Assembly (NCBI GenBank): GCA_029688825.1
Contig: JARUKX010000008.1
Span: 62,001-126,000 of the forward strand
Direction of reading: 5' to 3'
Source of the DNA: Haloarculaceae archaeon H-GB1-1
Lineage (GTDB): Archaea; Halobacteriota; Halobacteria; Halobacteriales; Haloarculaceae
DNA length: 64,000 bases
Numbering within the stretch: the stretch's first letter is position 1; every line of letters starts with the position of its first letter. This document shows positions 26,254-35,387 of the stretch, in pieces. Below the pieces are notes generated by a model that was not told the origin of the DNA, did no database searches, and saw nothing but the letters and a program-made list of their open reading frames with translations. The translations under genes were made by a program, and so were the position numbers.

Positions 26254-27525
26254 TCACTCTCCGGTGGGCGTGACCGATTGGGACGTCTCGCGTTCGGCGG
26301 CCACGACGACGGCGGTCAGCACGAGCGCGAGCACGCCGACCGCGGCGATGATCCCGAACGCGGGCGCGACGCCCCAGCGCTCGACGACCACGGCGAGCAC
26401 TGGCGGTGCGACCGCGCCACCGCCGGAGATGCCGATGGTCAGCAGTCCGAAGTTCTTCCCGACGCTGTCCTCCGCGGAGAGGCTGTCCGCGAGCTTCGCA
26501 CGCGCGGGTCGACTGCTGTCGACGGTCGTACTCAACACGAGCGTGAGCGCGATCGCCGCGACGACGGGGAGGCCACCCCACGCGAGCGTGCCCGCGACGA
26601 CCACGAGCGCGCCGTAGCCCGCGAACAGCACGGTCCCCGAGGAGAGACGGTCGGCGAGCCAGCCACCGCCGAAGATGAGCACCGCGCCGAGTGCGAGCAT
26701 CGACGAGACGACGAGGTTCGCGTCCGTGACGGGCAGCCCGTACCCGCCCGTAAGCAGGGTCGCGGTGTACTGTCGGACGCCCCAGCTCGCCATCGAGGTC
26801 GCGAACCACAGCGCCGTCAGCAGCAAGAGCGGTCGCGAGGTGACCACCCCGCCGAGCACGCTCAGGATGCGTGCGAGCGGCGATTCGCTGGCGTTGCTCG
26901 ATTCTGCGGCGACCTGCGCCGCGGTCGGATGGGTGACGTCTCGGCACACGTACCGAGCGAACGCCGCCAGACAGACGACGGCGTACAGGGCACCCACGAT
27001 GGCGATGAAGCCCAGCGACGTCCGCCAGCCGACGCCGAGGGTGGTCCCGACGGCGACGATGGCCGGCGGTGCGGCGAATCCGAGCGCGCCAGTGAACCCG
27101 TGGACGCTGTACGCTCGCCCCCGGACGTCGGGGTCCGTCGCGGAGGAGAGCAGCGGATAGTGAGCCGGATGGTGACCGGCGACGCCGATTCCCAGTATCA
27201 CTTGCGCCCCGAGGAGCCACGCGTAACTCTGGGCGGTCGCGGTGAGCACGGCCCCGACGGCCCCGAACACGAGCGAGACGGCGAGGACCGCCGTCCGGCT
27301 GTAGGTATCAGAGACGTGGCCGAACGGCAGCTGCAACGCCGTCACGACGAAGCCGAGTACCCCAAGCGCCAGTCCCAGCGCGGGGTCACCGACGCCCAGG
27401 TCGCGGCGGAGCGCCGCGAAGATCGGCGGCAACAGCATGAAGTACATGTGGTTGACGAAGTGGGACCCGCCGACGAGCGAGACGACGAGCGTCGACTCCG
27501 ACACTGGTGGGCGAGAGCGGGACAC
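26254..27525 (-). CDS. Major facilitator superfamily transporter, GTG start
   Basis: The 423-aa, twelve-helix protein starts at GTG 27525 (SRSRPPVSESTLVVSLVGGSH after the initiator). It carries the MFS A-loop variant PFGHVSDTYSRTAVL between helices 2 and 3 and GIGVAGHHPAHYPLLSSATD, typical of the fosmidomycin-resistance/efflux-like branch. A TATA-like TTTTAG and TTTGTC stretch lies about 20-30 nt upstream. Substrate cannot be assigned; drug efflux or organic-anion uptake are both possible. It is convergent with nhaC and only 6 bp separates their stop codons. Confidence 0.9.
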   Translation of the reverse strand: MSRSRPPVSESTLVVSLVGGSHFVNHMYFMLLPPIFAALRRDLGVGDPALGLALGVLGFVVTALQLPFGHVSDTYSRTAVLAVSLVFGAVGAVLTATAQSYAWLLGAQVILGIGVAGHHPAHYPLLSSATDPDVRGRAYSVHGFTGALGFAAPPAIVAVGTTLGVGWRTSLGFIAIVGALYAVVCLAAFARYVCRDVTHPTAAQVAAESSNASESPLARILSVLGGVVTSRPLLLLTALWFATSMASWGVRQYTATLLTGGYGLPVTDANLVVSSMLALGAVLIFGGGWLADRLSSGTVLFAGYGALVVVAGTLAWGGLPVVAAIALTLVLSTTVDSSRPARAKLADSLSAEDSVGKNFGLLTIGISGGGAVAPPVLAVVVERWGVAPAFGIIAAVGVLALVLTAVVVAAERETSQSVTPTGE

Positions 27526-27567
27526 GTGACTAGAACCGAGCTAAAACGACAAAGCTCACCCGAATGC

Positions 27568-27888
27568 CTACTCGTCCTGCGTGGCAGTCGCGAACGCGTC
27601 TTCGAACGCTCGCGCGGCGTCCAGGACCTCGCTGTCCGCTGCCGGGCTGTAGCAGGATTCGCCGTCCTCGGTCTCGCCGGCGTCGACGAGGACGCCCAGT
27701 TCGACCATCTCGTCGAGCCAGTCGTGAACGTACAGCGTCTTGAGCGGCACGTCGGCCATCTCCGCGAGGTCGGTCTGCGTACACTCCGCGTCCGCGTCGA
27801 GTCCGACGAGCGCGCCGAGGATCGCCGCTGCCCCCTCCCGATCGGAGACGAAGTTCCACCCCGAATCCGATTCCTCCATGGAATGCAT
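27568..27888 (-). CDS. Small winged-helix-like protein
   Basis: This 106-aa protein has its likely start at ATG 27888 (MHSMEESDSGWNFVSDREGAA), with a TATA-like GATTTAAC about 27 nt upstream; ATG 27879 is an alternative. Residues about 15-85 resemble a winged helix-turn-helix (AAILGALVGLDADAECTQTDLAE, then LKTLYVHDWLDEMVELGVLV), so DNA binding or a partner role is likely. The exact family is not recognised. The C-terminus is acidic. It is divergent from an Lrp regulator and sits upstream of the MFS gene on the same strand, so it may regulate it. Confidence 0.7.
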   Translation of the reverse strand: MHSMEESDSGWNFVSDREGAAAILGALVGLDADAECTQTDLAEMADVPLKTLYVHDWLDEMVELGVLVDAGETEDGESCYSPAADSEVLDAARAFEDAFATATQDE

Positions 27889-27913
27889 ACGCGACGAATA
27901 GAGACCAGTCCCT

Positions 27914-27920
27914 GTTAAAT
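27914..27920 (-). promoter_or_regulatory. TATA-like box of the 106-aa gene
   Basis: ATTTAAC on the minus strand, about 27-30 nt before ATG 27888. Confidence 0.5.
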
Positions 27921-28021
27921 CTATACCGTCGTCGGCATCGACGCTCGCCGCCTCGCCGTCGGTCGGGAGTTCGGCCGCTCGCAGTAGCAAGTCTTTTGGT
28001 CGCGCTCGGTCGCTACTCGGT

Positions 28022-28522
28022 ATGAGCAGTCGCGCCGAAATTTTAGAGTTGCTCCGTGAGAACGCGCGACAAACGCCCGAAGACCTCGCGCGCCAGACCG
28101 GTCTCGACGTCTCCGAGGTCGAAGCAACCATCGACGCCCTCGAATCGGAGGGGGTCATCCGCGGCTATCAGGCAGTCGTCGACTGGGACGCAGTCGACCT
28201 CGACGACGAGCAAGAACGCGTCCGCGCGATGGTCGAACTGAACGTCACGCTCGACCGCGAGGTGCGCTACGACGACATCTCCGACCGCATCGCGAAGTTC
28301 CCCGAGGTCCAGTCGCTCCGACTCGTCAGCGGCGACTTCGACTTCGCGCTCACCGTCGAGGGCGACTCCATGCGGGAAGTATCGCGCTTCGTCAGCGACA
28401 AGGTGGCGACCATCCCGGAGATCACCCAGACGGTGACCCACTACATCATGGAGTCGTACAAGGAGCAGGGCGTCGAGTTCGGCGACGGCCACGACGACGA
28501 TCGGCTATCGATCTCACCATGA
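28022..28522 (+). CDS. Lrp/AsnC-family regulator coupled to an aminotransferase
   Basis: The 166-aa regulator starts MSSRAEILELLRENARQTPED. A winged HTH (DLARQTGLDVSEVEATIDALESEGVI) precedes an AsnC/RAM effector domain. Its last codons overlap the ATG of the aminotransferase by 4 bp (ATGA), which implies translational coupling and a shared operon. In Halobacterium salinarum a regulator of this type (LrpA1) has been reported to control an aspartate-transaminase gene, aspB3; whether this is the ortholog needs a search. A TATA-like CTTTTGG lies 27 nt upstream. Confidence 0.92.
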   Translation: MSSRAEILELLRENARQTPEDLARQTGLDVSEVEATIDALESEGVIRGYQAVVDWDAVDLDDEQERVRAMVELNVTLDREVRYDDISDRIAKFPEVQSLRLVSGDFDFALTVEGDSMREVSRFVSDKVATIPEITQTVTHYIMESYKEQGVEFGDGHDDDRLSISP

Positions 28523-29658
28523 AGCCCTCCGAGCGCGTCCAGCAGGTCCCGCCGTCCGGCATCCGCCGCTTCTTCGAACTCGCAGAGGAGTACGACGACA
28601 TCATCTCGCTGGGCGTCGGCGAGCCCGACTTCAGCGCGCCGTGGGCGGCCCGTGACGCCGCCATCGCGTCGCTCGAGCAGGGCAAGACCTCCTACACGGC
28701 GAACCGAGGCAAGCGCGACCTCCGGCGAGCCATCTCGGTTCACGTCGCCCAGAAGTACGGGCTCGACTACACCGCCGACGAGGAGATCCTCGTCACGACG
28801 GGAGCCAGCGAAGGGCTTGACCTGGCGTTCCGCGCGCTCGTCGACCCCGGCGACACCGTCGCGGTCACGCAGCCGAGCTACGTCTCGTACGTCCCCGACG
28901 TCATCTTCGCCGGTGGCGAACCGCTTCCCGTTCCCACGCGTGAGGCTGACAACTTCAAGCTAACTCCCGAAGTGCTCGAAGACGCCGGTGCCGACGAGGC
29001 GGACGTACTGGTGATGTGCTACCCGAACAACCCGACGGGCGCGACGATGACCGGCGACGAACTCGAACCCGTCGCCGAGTTCGCCAAGGAGCACGATCTC
29101 ACTGTCTTCTCAGACGAGGCCTACGCCGCGCTCACCTACGAGCACGAGCACACGTCCATCGCGACGCTCGACGGCATGCGCGAGCGGACCGTCGTGTTCA
29201 ACGGCTTCTCGAAGGCCTACGCGATGACGGGGCTGCGTCTGGGCTACGCGCTCGCGCCCGAGGAGGCCATCACCGCGATGAACCGCATCCACCAGTACAC
29301 CATGCTGTCCGCTCCGACGACGCCACAGTACGCGGCCATCGAGGCGCTACGGAGCTGCGACGACGACGTGGTCGAGATGCGAAAGCAGTACGACCGCCGC
29401 CGGAAGTTCGTGCTGACCCGCTTCGGGGAGATGGGCATCGACTGCTTCCCAGCCAGCGGTGCCTTCTACGCGTTCCCCGAGTGCCCGTGGGACGACAGCG
29501 AGGCGTTCGCCGAGGCACTCATCGAAGATCAACGGGTGGCGCTCGTCCCCGGCACTGCGTTCGGCGAGGGCGGCGACGGTCACCTTCGAGTCTCGTACGC
29601 GACGGGCCTCGACGAACTCAAAGAAGCGATGGACCGACTGGAAGCGTTCCTCGAGTAA
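28519..29658 (+). CDS. PLP-dependent aminotransferase (aspartate-type)
   Basis: The 379-aa fold-type I class I/II aminotransferase transfers amino groups between amino acids and 2-oxo acids. PLP-binding residues seen are Lys232 in FNGFSKAYAMTGLRLGY, Asn171 in YPNNPTGA and Asp199 in VFSDEAYA; SYTANRGKRDLR and the C-terminal LRVSYAT (substrate Arg) are also present. Specificity is likely for aspartate or a related acid, but aromatic or alanine transaminases have similar motifs. It begins inside the stop of the Lrp gene (ATGA), so amount and regulation are linked. Length is normal. Confidence 0.93.
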   Translation: MKPSERVQQVPPSGIRRFFELAEEYDDIISLGVGEPDFSAPWAARDAAIASLEQGKTSYTANRGKRDLRRAISVHVAQKYGLDYTADEEILVTTGASEGLDLAFRALVDPGDTVAVTQPSYVSYVPDVIFAGGEPLPVPTREADNFKLTPEVLEDAGADEADVLVMCYPNNPTGATMTGDELEPVAEFAKEHDLTVFSDEAYAALTYEHEHTSIATLDGMRERTVVFNGFSKAYAMTGLRLGYALAPEEAITAMNRIHQYTMLSAPTTPQYAAIEALRSCDDDVVEMRKQYDRRRKFVLTRFGEMGIDCFPASGAFYAFPECPWDDSEAFAEALIEDQRVALVPGTAFGEGGDGHLRVSYATGLDELKEAMDRLEAFLE

Positions 29659-29703
29659 ATCGACGCTTATTCGGCAGTAATGTCCGCGTACTGCCACCGC
29701 CGT

Positions 29704-29713
29704 AAACTTTTTT
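29704..29713 (+). promoter_or_regulatory. TATA-like box of the pilus operon
   Basis: AAACTTTTTT lies about 40 nt before ATG 29749, so a short leader is expected. It may drive the whole pilB-pilC-pilin operon. Confidence 0.4.
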
Positions 29714-29748
29714 CACTTCTGCCGGAGATGAAAGTGTAGGCACCCACA

Positions 29749-32253
29749 ATGGCAATCGACGACACAGGGGGAAGTGGGTCGGACGACGTGTCGACGGGAG
29801 AGGGTTCCGGGGAGGACTCCGTCGGCGTCGGCGACTATACCTGGAAAGATCTTCGGCGGGATTTTCACGATGGTGGGCGGTTCGACCGCAGTTCGTATCT
29901 CGGCTGTGAACCTCGGCAGTTGTCGGATCGGTTCGAGGCTGCGGCGAGGACCGCAAAGACGCTGTCACGGAACGTCGAACGGTTCCTGGACCCGGAGACC
30001 GCTCCGGTCGTCTACGGGCGCTACACCTGGGAACACTTCAAACGGGAGTACTACCTCGACGAGGACGGGAACCCACCGCGCACGAACGAGGGCGAGATCG
30101 TTCCCTTCGAGCCCGAGGAGTATCTCGGGTTCGACCCCGAGGAGACGGACGAGCGGGTCGACGAGGCGAAACAGCGAGCGAACGCACTCGCCGACATCGT
30201 CGACCAGCGGACGGTCTCCGTCAACGAGGACCTCGACGAAGACGCCTTCTTCTCGACGACGGAGGGGTACACGACCATCGCGAATCGCTACGACCTCGAA
30301 CGGTCGGTCCCCCTGGTGAAGAAGCCACACTTCGTCGAACTCGAGCGGTACTGGGTCAACAAACCCTACACCTTCGTCATCATCTTCCACTCGAAGAAGG
30401 AGAACGAGAAGAAGTACTACGTCATCGAGCCACATCTGAACCCGATCGAGGCCGACCTCAAGGAGTTCATCTCGAAGAAGCTCAAGTCGGCCATCAAGTA
30501 CTCCGAGGACGAGGTCATCGTCCAGGGCAGCAACGAAGACCGGGCAAACGTCATCGAGCGGGAGACGCGACAGTTGCTCGATCGCTACGACCTGTACTCC
30601 GATACGACCGACGGCGGCGGGCTGCTGGACCAGGTCATGGAGGTGTTCGGCATGGAGAGCGAGGACGAGGCCGAATCCGGTGAACTCGACGGGATCGAGG
30701 TTCGCCCCCAACACGCTATCGTCGAAGACGACCCGAAGGATCTCAACGAGTATCAGGTCGAGAAGCTGCTGTACATGCTCACGCGGGACTTCATCGGGTA
30801 CGCGAAGATCGACGCCGTCAAGCACGACATCAACGTCGAGGACATCTCCTGTGACGGCTACAACTCCCGCGTGTTCGTCTACCACACGGACTACGAACAG
30901 ATCATCTCCAACGTCGAACACGGCAAGGACGAACTCGACGAGTTCGTCGTCAAGCTCTCCCAGCGGTCCGGCAAGGGCATCTCCAAACGGCAGCCGCAGG
31001 TCGACGCGACCTTGCCGGACGGCTCGCGTGCGCAACTCACGCTGGGCCGTGAGGTCTCCGACCACGGGACAAACTACACCATCCGTCAGTTCAAGGACGT
31101 CCCGTTCACGCCCGTGGACCTCATCAACTGGAACACGTTCAACCTCGACGAGATGGCGTTCCTCTGGCTCTGCATCGAGAACAACAAGTCGCTCATCTTC
31201 GCCGGTGGTACCGCGTCCGGGAAGACCACGAGTCTGAACGCCGTCTCGCTGTTCATCCCGAGTTCCTCCAAGATCGTCTCAATCGAGGACACCCGCGAGG
31301 TCGAACTGCCCCAGCGGAACTGGGTCGCATCGGTCACGCGGCCGGCGTTCGGCGACGAGGACACGGGCGACGTCGACGAGTTCGACCTGCTGGAGGCCGC
31401 GCTCCGCCAGCGGCCCGACTACATCGTCATGGGTGAGGTCCGTGGTGAAGAAGGGCGCACGCTCTTCCAGGTCATGTCGACCGGGCACACGACCTACACG
31501 ACCTTCCACGCCGACGCGGTGGGTGAGGTCATCAAGCGATTCACGACCGACCCGATCAACGTCTCGAAGACGCTGTTCACGGCGCTGGACCTCGTGTCCA
31601 TCCAGACCCAGACCAGGGTCGACGGTCGGAAGGTCCGCCGGAACAAGACGCTGACCGAGATCAACGAGTACTCCGCGGAGAACGACGAGATCAACGTCCG
31701 TGACGTCTACGAGTGGCGCGCGGAGACGGACGAGTACCTCCAGATGGGGAACTCCAACACTCTCGAAGAGATCAAGTTCGACCGCGGCTGGAGCCAGGAA
31801 CGACTCGACGAGGAGCTGTTCAAGCGCAAGGTCGTTCTCGCGTACCTCATCAACCGCGGGCTGAACACCTACACGGAGGTCGCGGCGACCGTCCAGGCGT
31901 TCATCAACGATCCGGACACCATCATGACGCTCATCGCGGACGAGTTCCTCGAACACAGCCTCGAAGACCTCAGGGAGATGGAGAGCGTCGAGATCGACAT
32001 CGACGTCGAGAAAGAGGAGATGGTCCCGCGACCGGACCCCGGTGAGGAACTGTTCGAGGAGACCGAGGAGATCCTGGAGAACGCCGAACCGCTGTTCGAC
32101 CAGTACCGCGAGATGGAGACGCCGGACATCGTTCGCGCGCTCACTGGCGTCACGGCTGACGACGGCGTCGCTCAGGGGAGCGACGGGGGCGACGATCTCG
32201 ACTTCCACGACTTCGTGCCCCACGCCGGCAAGGAAGCAGGTGACGAGGAATGA
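29749..32253 (+). CDS. Type IV pilus assembly ATPase (PilB-like)
   Basis: The 834-aa secretion/assembly ATPase of the archaeal TadA/VirB11-PilB class extends type IV pili by ATP hydrolysis. A long, mostly acidic N-terminal region (1-~400) precedes the core: Walker A FAGGTASGKTTSLNAV (about 484-499), Asp box SIEDTREVELP, Walker B PDYIVMGEVRGEE (about 556-568) and His box TGHTTYTTFHADAVG (about 578). The length and partner match the haloarchaeal PilB3/PilC3 pair rather than the archaellum ArlI. Its stop overlaps the ATG of the next gene (ATGA), so the two are one operon. An AT-rich TATA-like element precedes it. Confidence 0.93.
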   Translation: MAIDDTGGSGSDDVSTGEGSGEDSVGVGDYTWKDLRRDFHDGGRFDRSSYLGCEPRQLSDRFEAAARTAKTLSRNVERFLDPETAPVVYGRYTWEHFKREYYLDEDGNPPRTNEGEIVPFEPEEYLGFDPEETDERVDEAKQRANALADIVDQRTVSVNEDLDEDAFFSTTEGYTTIANRYDLERSVPLVKKPHFVELERYWVNKPYTFVIIFHSKKENEKKYYVIEPHLNPIEADLKEFISKKLKSAIKYSEDEVIVQGSNEDRANVIERETRQLLDRYDLYSDTTDGGGLLDQVMEVFGMESEDEAESGELDGIEVRPQHAIVEDDPKDLNEYQVEKLLYMLTRDFIGYAKIDAVKHDINVEDISCDGYNSRVFVYHTDYEQIISNVEHGKDELDEFVVKLSQRSGKGISKRQPQVDATLPDGSRAQLTLGREVSDHGTNYTIRQFKDVPFTPVDLINWNTFNLDEMAFLWLCIENNKSLIFAGGTASGKTTSLNAVSLFIPSSSKIVSIEDTREVELPQRNWVASVTRPAFGDEDTGDVDEFDLLEAALRQRPDYIVMGEVRGEEGRTLFQVMSTGHTTYTTFHADAVGEVIKRFTTDPINVSKTLFTALDLVSIQTQTRVDGRKVRRNKTLTEINEYSAENDEINVRDVYEWRAETDEYLQMGNSNTLEEIKFDRGWSQERLDEELFKRKVVLAYLINRGLNTYTEVAATVQAFINDPDTIMTLIADEFLEHSLEDLREMESVEIDIDVEKEEMVPRPDPGEELFEETEEILENAEPLFDQYREMETPDIVRALTGVTADDGVAQGSDGGDDLDFHDFVPHAGKEAGDEE

Positions 32254-34286
32254 GCCTCGACACCCGAGGGGGACAGGACATCGGGAGCGGCGGCGGCCTC
32301 GGCGAGACCTTCTATCCGCTGTATCAGTGGCTGTTCGAGGACGACAGCGACTTCGTCGCGAACGTGGAGAAGAAGCTCGGACAGGCGCGGATGGCGAACA
32401 ACGTCGAGATGTTCATCTCGCAGGCGCTCGCCGTGGGCGTCATCTCCGGCGGCGCGCTGTGGCTCATCGGCACCGTCGTCGGCTTCCTCATCGTCCAGCT
32501 GTTCGTCGACACGTCGACGGCGCTCATCGGTATCCCGCTCCCCGAGAACGTCGCGCCCATCATTCGGCAGCTAAAGCTTCCGTTCATCATCTTCGTCTCC
32601 GGGATGTTCTTCGGCAGCGTCGGATTCGGAATCGGGTTCGGGTCGCTCATCTCGATGCCGTACTTCCGGGCGAACTCCCGGGAGCGGGAGATCAACGTCC
32701 TGCTGTCGGATTCCATCTCGTTCATGTACGCGTTGTCGGTCGGCGGGCTGAACCAACTCGAAATCCTGCAGGCGATGGCGAAAGCCGACGACACCTACGG
32801 CGAGGTCGCCCAGGAGTTCCAGAGCATCGTCCTCGCGACGGAGTACTTCGACACCGATTACCGGACGGCGCTCCGGGATCAGGCGCTGGAGACGCCGAGC
32901 GACGAACTCTCGCAGTTCCTGACGGACATGCTCTCGATCATCAACTCCGGGGGTGACATGACGTCGTTCCTGGAAGACCAGAAGGAAAAGCACATGCGGA
33001 CCGCCCAGCGCGAGCAGAAGAAGCTGCTCGACACGCTGGAGCTGTTCGGCGAGATGTACATGACGCTCTCGCTGTTCCCGCTGTTGCTCATCATCATCCT
33101 CGTCATCATGGGGATGATGGGGAACTCGAAGACGATGCTCCTGTACGGGACGGTGTACGGCCTGATTCCGCTCACTGGGGGTGGATTCCTCGTCCTCGTC
33201 TCGACGGTGACTCAGGATAGCATCGGCGACGGTTACCTCCGCGCGGACTCGGCGAAGGACGTCTCCATCCAGGACGGTCAGGGGATCCTCAATCTCGGGC
33301 TCGTGAAGTACTACACGGGCGAGTACGGCGTCTTCGACCGCATCAAGAACCGGGAGGGCAGCTACCGGGTCATGCAGATTCTCGCGAAGCCACACGTCTT
33401 CTTCCGGGACAATCCGCTCCTCGTCCTCGTGTTGACCGTCCCGGCGACGATTCTCGTGTTACTGTTCGCTATCGTCTTCGATATGGTGCCGCTCTCGTTC
33501 GAGGCGATGAAGGCCAGACCCGTCCTCGGAACCTTCTGGTGGGTGTACGTGCCGATCTACATCAACTTCCTGCCCCTGGCGATCTTCCACGAGTGGAACT
33601 CTCGAATGCGGCATTCGGTCATCGGCCAGCTCTCGGACGACCTGCGGAAGCTCGCGAGCGCGAACGACACCGGGATGACCCTGCTGGAGTCCATCCGCGT
33701 CGTCGCGGATACGTCATCGGGCCGGCTCGCCGAGGAGTTCGAGATGATGCACGCGAAGGTCAACTACGGGACCGGCCTCAAGTCCGCCCTGCTGGAGTTC
33801 AACAACAAGTACCACCTCCCGCGACTGGCGCGGACGGTCAAGCTCATCAGCGAGGCCCAGGAAGCGTCGAGCCAGATCCAGCCCGTCCTCTCTACGGCCG
33901 CCCAAGCCAGCGAGAACCAGGACGAGATCCACAGCGAGCGGAAAGCGCGGACGCGGATGCAGATCGTCATCATCATCATGACCTACCTCACGCTGCTGGG
34001 GGTCATGGCACTCCTGAAGGTACAGTTCCTCGACGTCATGGCCGGCCTCGCACAGCAGGCGTCCAGCGCGTCGGCAGGGTCCGCAGGTGGGATGCCGGGT
34101 GGCGGGTTCGGCGACGCGATCGACCCACAACAGCTCTCGATGCTGTTCTTCCACGCCGTGACGATACAGGCCATCATCTCCTCGTTCATCGCGGGCTACA
34201 TCCGCGACGTCAGCATGATGGCGGGGGTGAAATTCGCGGTCATTCTGCCGACGACCGCGTTAGTCGTCTGGATCGCCGTGGCCTAA
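32250..34286 (+). CDS. Type IV pilus polytopic membrane protein (PilC-like)
   Basis: The 678-aa inner-membrane platform protein has two T2SSF-like helical domains separated by transmembrane helices (for example near residues 50-75, 105-130, 270-315, 390-430, 570-595 and 630-675). The N-terminal ~40 residues are soluble. Typical stretches are SDSISFMYALSVGGLNQLEIL and SDDLRKLASANDTGMTLLES. With the ATPase it pulls pilins from the membrane into the filament. The start overlaps the ATPase stop (ATGA) and the next pilin-like gene begins 1 nt after its TAA. This is the PilC3 type rather than ArlJ, inferred from size and neighbours. Confidence 0.92.
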   Translation: MSLDTRGGQDIGSGGGLGETFYPLYQWLFEDDSDFVANVEKKLGQARMANNVEMFISQALAVGVISGGALWLIGTVVGFLIVQLFVDTSTALIGIPLPENVAPIIRQLKLPFIIFVSGMFFGSVGFGIGFGSLISMPYFRANSREREINVLLSDSISFMYALSVGGLNQLEILQAMAKADDTYGEVAQEFQSIVLATEYFDTDYRTALRDQALETPSDELSQFLTDMLSIINSGGDMTSFLEDQKEKHMRTAQREQKKLLDTLELFGEMYMTLSLFPLLLIIILVIMGMMGNSKTMLLYGTVYGLIPLTGGGFLVLVSTVTQDSIGDGYLRADSAKDVSIQDGQGILNLGLVKYYTGEYGVFDRIKNREGSYRVMQILAKPHVFFRDNPLLVLVLTVPATILVLLFAIVFDMVPLSFEAMKARPVLGTFWWVYVPIYINFLPLAIFHEWNSRMRHSVIGQLSDDLRKLASANDTGMTLLESIRVVADTSSGRLAEEFEMMHAKVNYGTGLKSALLEFNNKYHLPRLARTVKLISEAQEASSQIQPVLSTAAQASENQDEIHSERKARTRMQIVIIIMTYLTLLGVMALLKVQFLDVMAGLAQQASSASAGSAGGMPGGGFGDAIDPQQLSMLFFHAVTIQAIISSFIAGYIRDVSMMAGVKFAVILPTTALVVWIAVA

Positions 34287-34287
34287 G

Positions 34288-34743
34288 ATGACGGACCGAG
34301 GACAGACCACGCAGGACTACGTCATCGGCATCAGTCTCGTCCTGATAACGCTCGTGTCGGTGTTCGTCGTCGTCCCGACGTACTTCGCGCCGTTCGACGA
34401 CCCCGTCGACACGGAGGAGCGGGCGATGGCCCAGGCCGTCGCCGAGCACCTCGTCGAGACGCACAGCGTGGGTACCCGCGAACACACGCTCGACTACAGC
34501 TCGCTCACGGATGCGCTGGACGACGAAAGCGACGTCACCGCGCTCAAAGACAAGGGGGGACTCCGGGAGCGAACGCGGCTCAACGTCAACATCTCGGAGG
34601 CTGGCGGAACGGTGAGGTCGTTCTCGACTCACGACACGTACCGGGCGAAGGAGGACCCGGCGGCGACGGTCGTTCGGATCGTCCGATTCGACGACCCGAC
34701 TCGGTGCGACACGACCTGCGAACTGATCGTTCACGTCTGGTAA
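34288..34743 (+). CDS. Minor pilin-like protein 1
   Basis: The 151-aa protein has an archaeal class III signal: MTDRG followed at once by a hydrophobic helix (QTTQDYVIGISLVLITLVSV). Prepilin peptidase (PibD) would cut between Gly5 and Gln6, leaving the helix as the filament stem. The rest is a small acidic globular domain with several Thr and a Cys pair (RCDTTCEL) near the C-terminus. It resembles DUF7287-type proteins adjoining pilB3/pilC3 in haloarchaea, from memory. It begins 1 nt after pilC. Candidate minor pilin or pseudopilin. Confidence 0.8.
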   Translation: MTDRGQTTQDYVIGISLVLITLVSVFVVVPTYFAPFDDPVDTEERAMAQAVAEHLVETHSVGTREHTLDYSSLTDALDDESDVTALKDKGGLRERTRLNVNISEAGGTVRSFSTHDTYRAKEDPAATVVRIVRFDDPTRCDTTCELIVHVW

Positions 34744-34745
34744 CG

Positions 34746-35387
34746 ATGGTGGGGAAAGATACACGCACGACGGACAGAGCACAGGCGTACACGCTGGAGG
34801 GACTCGTCTCGGCGATCATCCTCGTGAGCGCCGTCCTCTACGGCATCCAGGCGGTCGACGCCGCCCCCTGGACCGGCGGGTCGGTCGACGAGGAAGCCGA
34901 ATCGCTCCGCACGGCGGCCAGCGACACCTTGGCCATCGCCAAAGAGAACGGCACGCTGCGGCGGGCAGTCACCTGCGTCGGCGATAGCGACGGTGAACCA
35001 CACGACGCCATCGGACACAAGCCGTCGAATCTCGGCGGCGATCACGCCGTGACGAACCTCGGCACCCTATTGCACACGACGTTCCCGAGTGAGGAGTTCA
35101 GCTTCAACCTCTACTTCGAGTACTGGCACTCCACGAACGGCCGAGAGCAGGCGCTCGTCTACCCCAACACGAGGCAACCGCCGGACGAGAACGCCGTCAC
35201 GGTCGTCGAGCGCGTCACGCTCTACGACTCGATGGGAATGAGCTGGAACTCGGCAGGCCAGAGTTACGGTTGTGCCCACTACGACCAGCAACTCGAGGCG
35301 GCGTCGTCGGGTGACTTCTACGCCGACGACGTCGATTCACCCCAGGAACTGTACAACGTGGTGGAGGTGCGCCTGGTCATATGGTGA
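34746..35387 (+). CDS. Minor pilin-like protein 2
   Basis: The 213-aa protein starts at ATG 34746 (MVGKDTRTTDRAQAYTLEGL), 2 nt after the preceding stop; upstream residues of the open frame are rejected. The signal ends DRA followed by QAYTLEGLVSAIILVSAVLYG, a pilin-type stem with a Glu at position +6 of the mature chain (mature QAYTLEG), near the usual Glu5. A globular domain with two Cys (VTCVGD, YGCAHY) follows. From memory it resembles DUF7288 proteins. It overlaps the next gene by 7 nt. Candidate minor pilin. Confidence 0.8.
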   Translation: MVGKDTRTTDRAQAYTLEGLVSAIILVSAVLYGIQAVDAAPWTGGSVDEEAESLRTAASDTLAIAKENGTLRRAVTCVGDSDGEPHDAIGHKPSNLGGDHAVTNLGTLLHTTFPSEEFSFNLYFEYWHSTNGREQALVYPNTRQPPDENAVTVVERVTLYDSMGMSWNSAGQSYGCAHYDQQLEAASSGDFYADDVDSPQELYNVVEVRLVIW

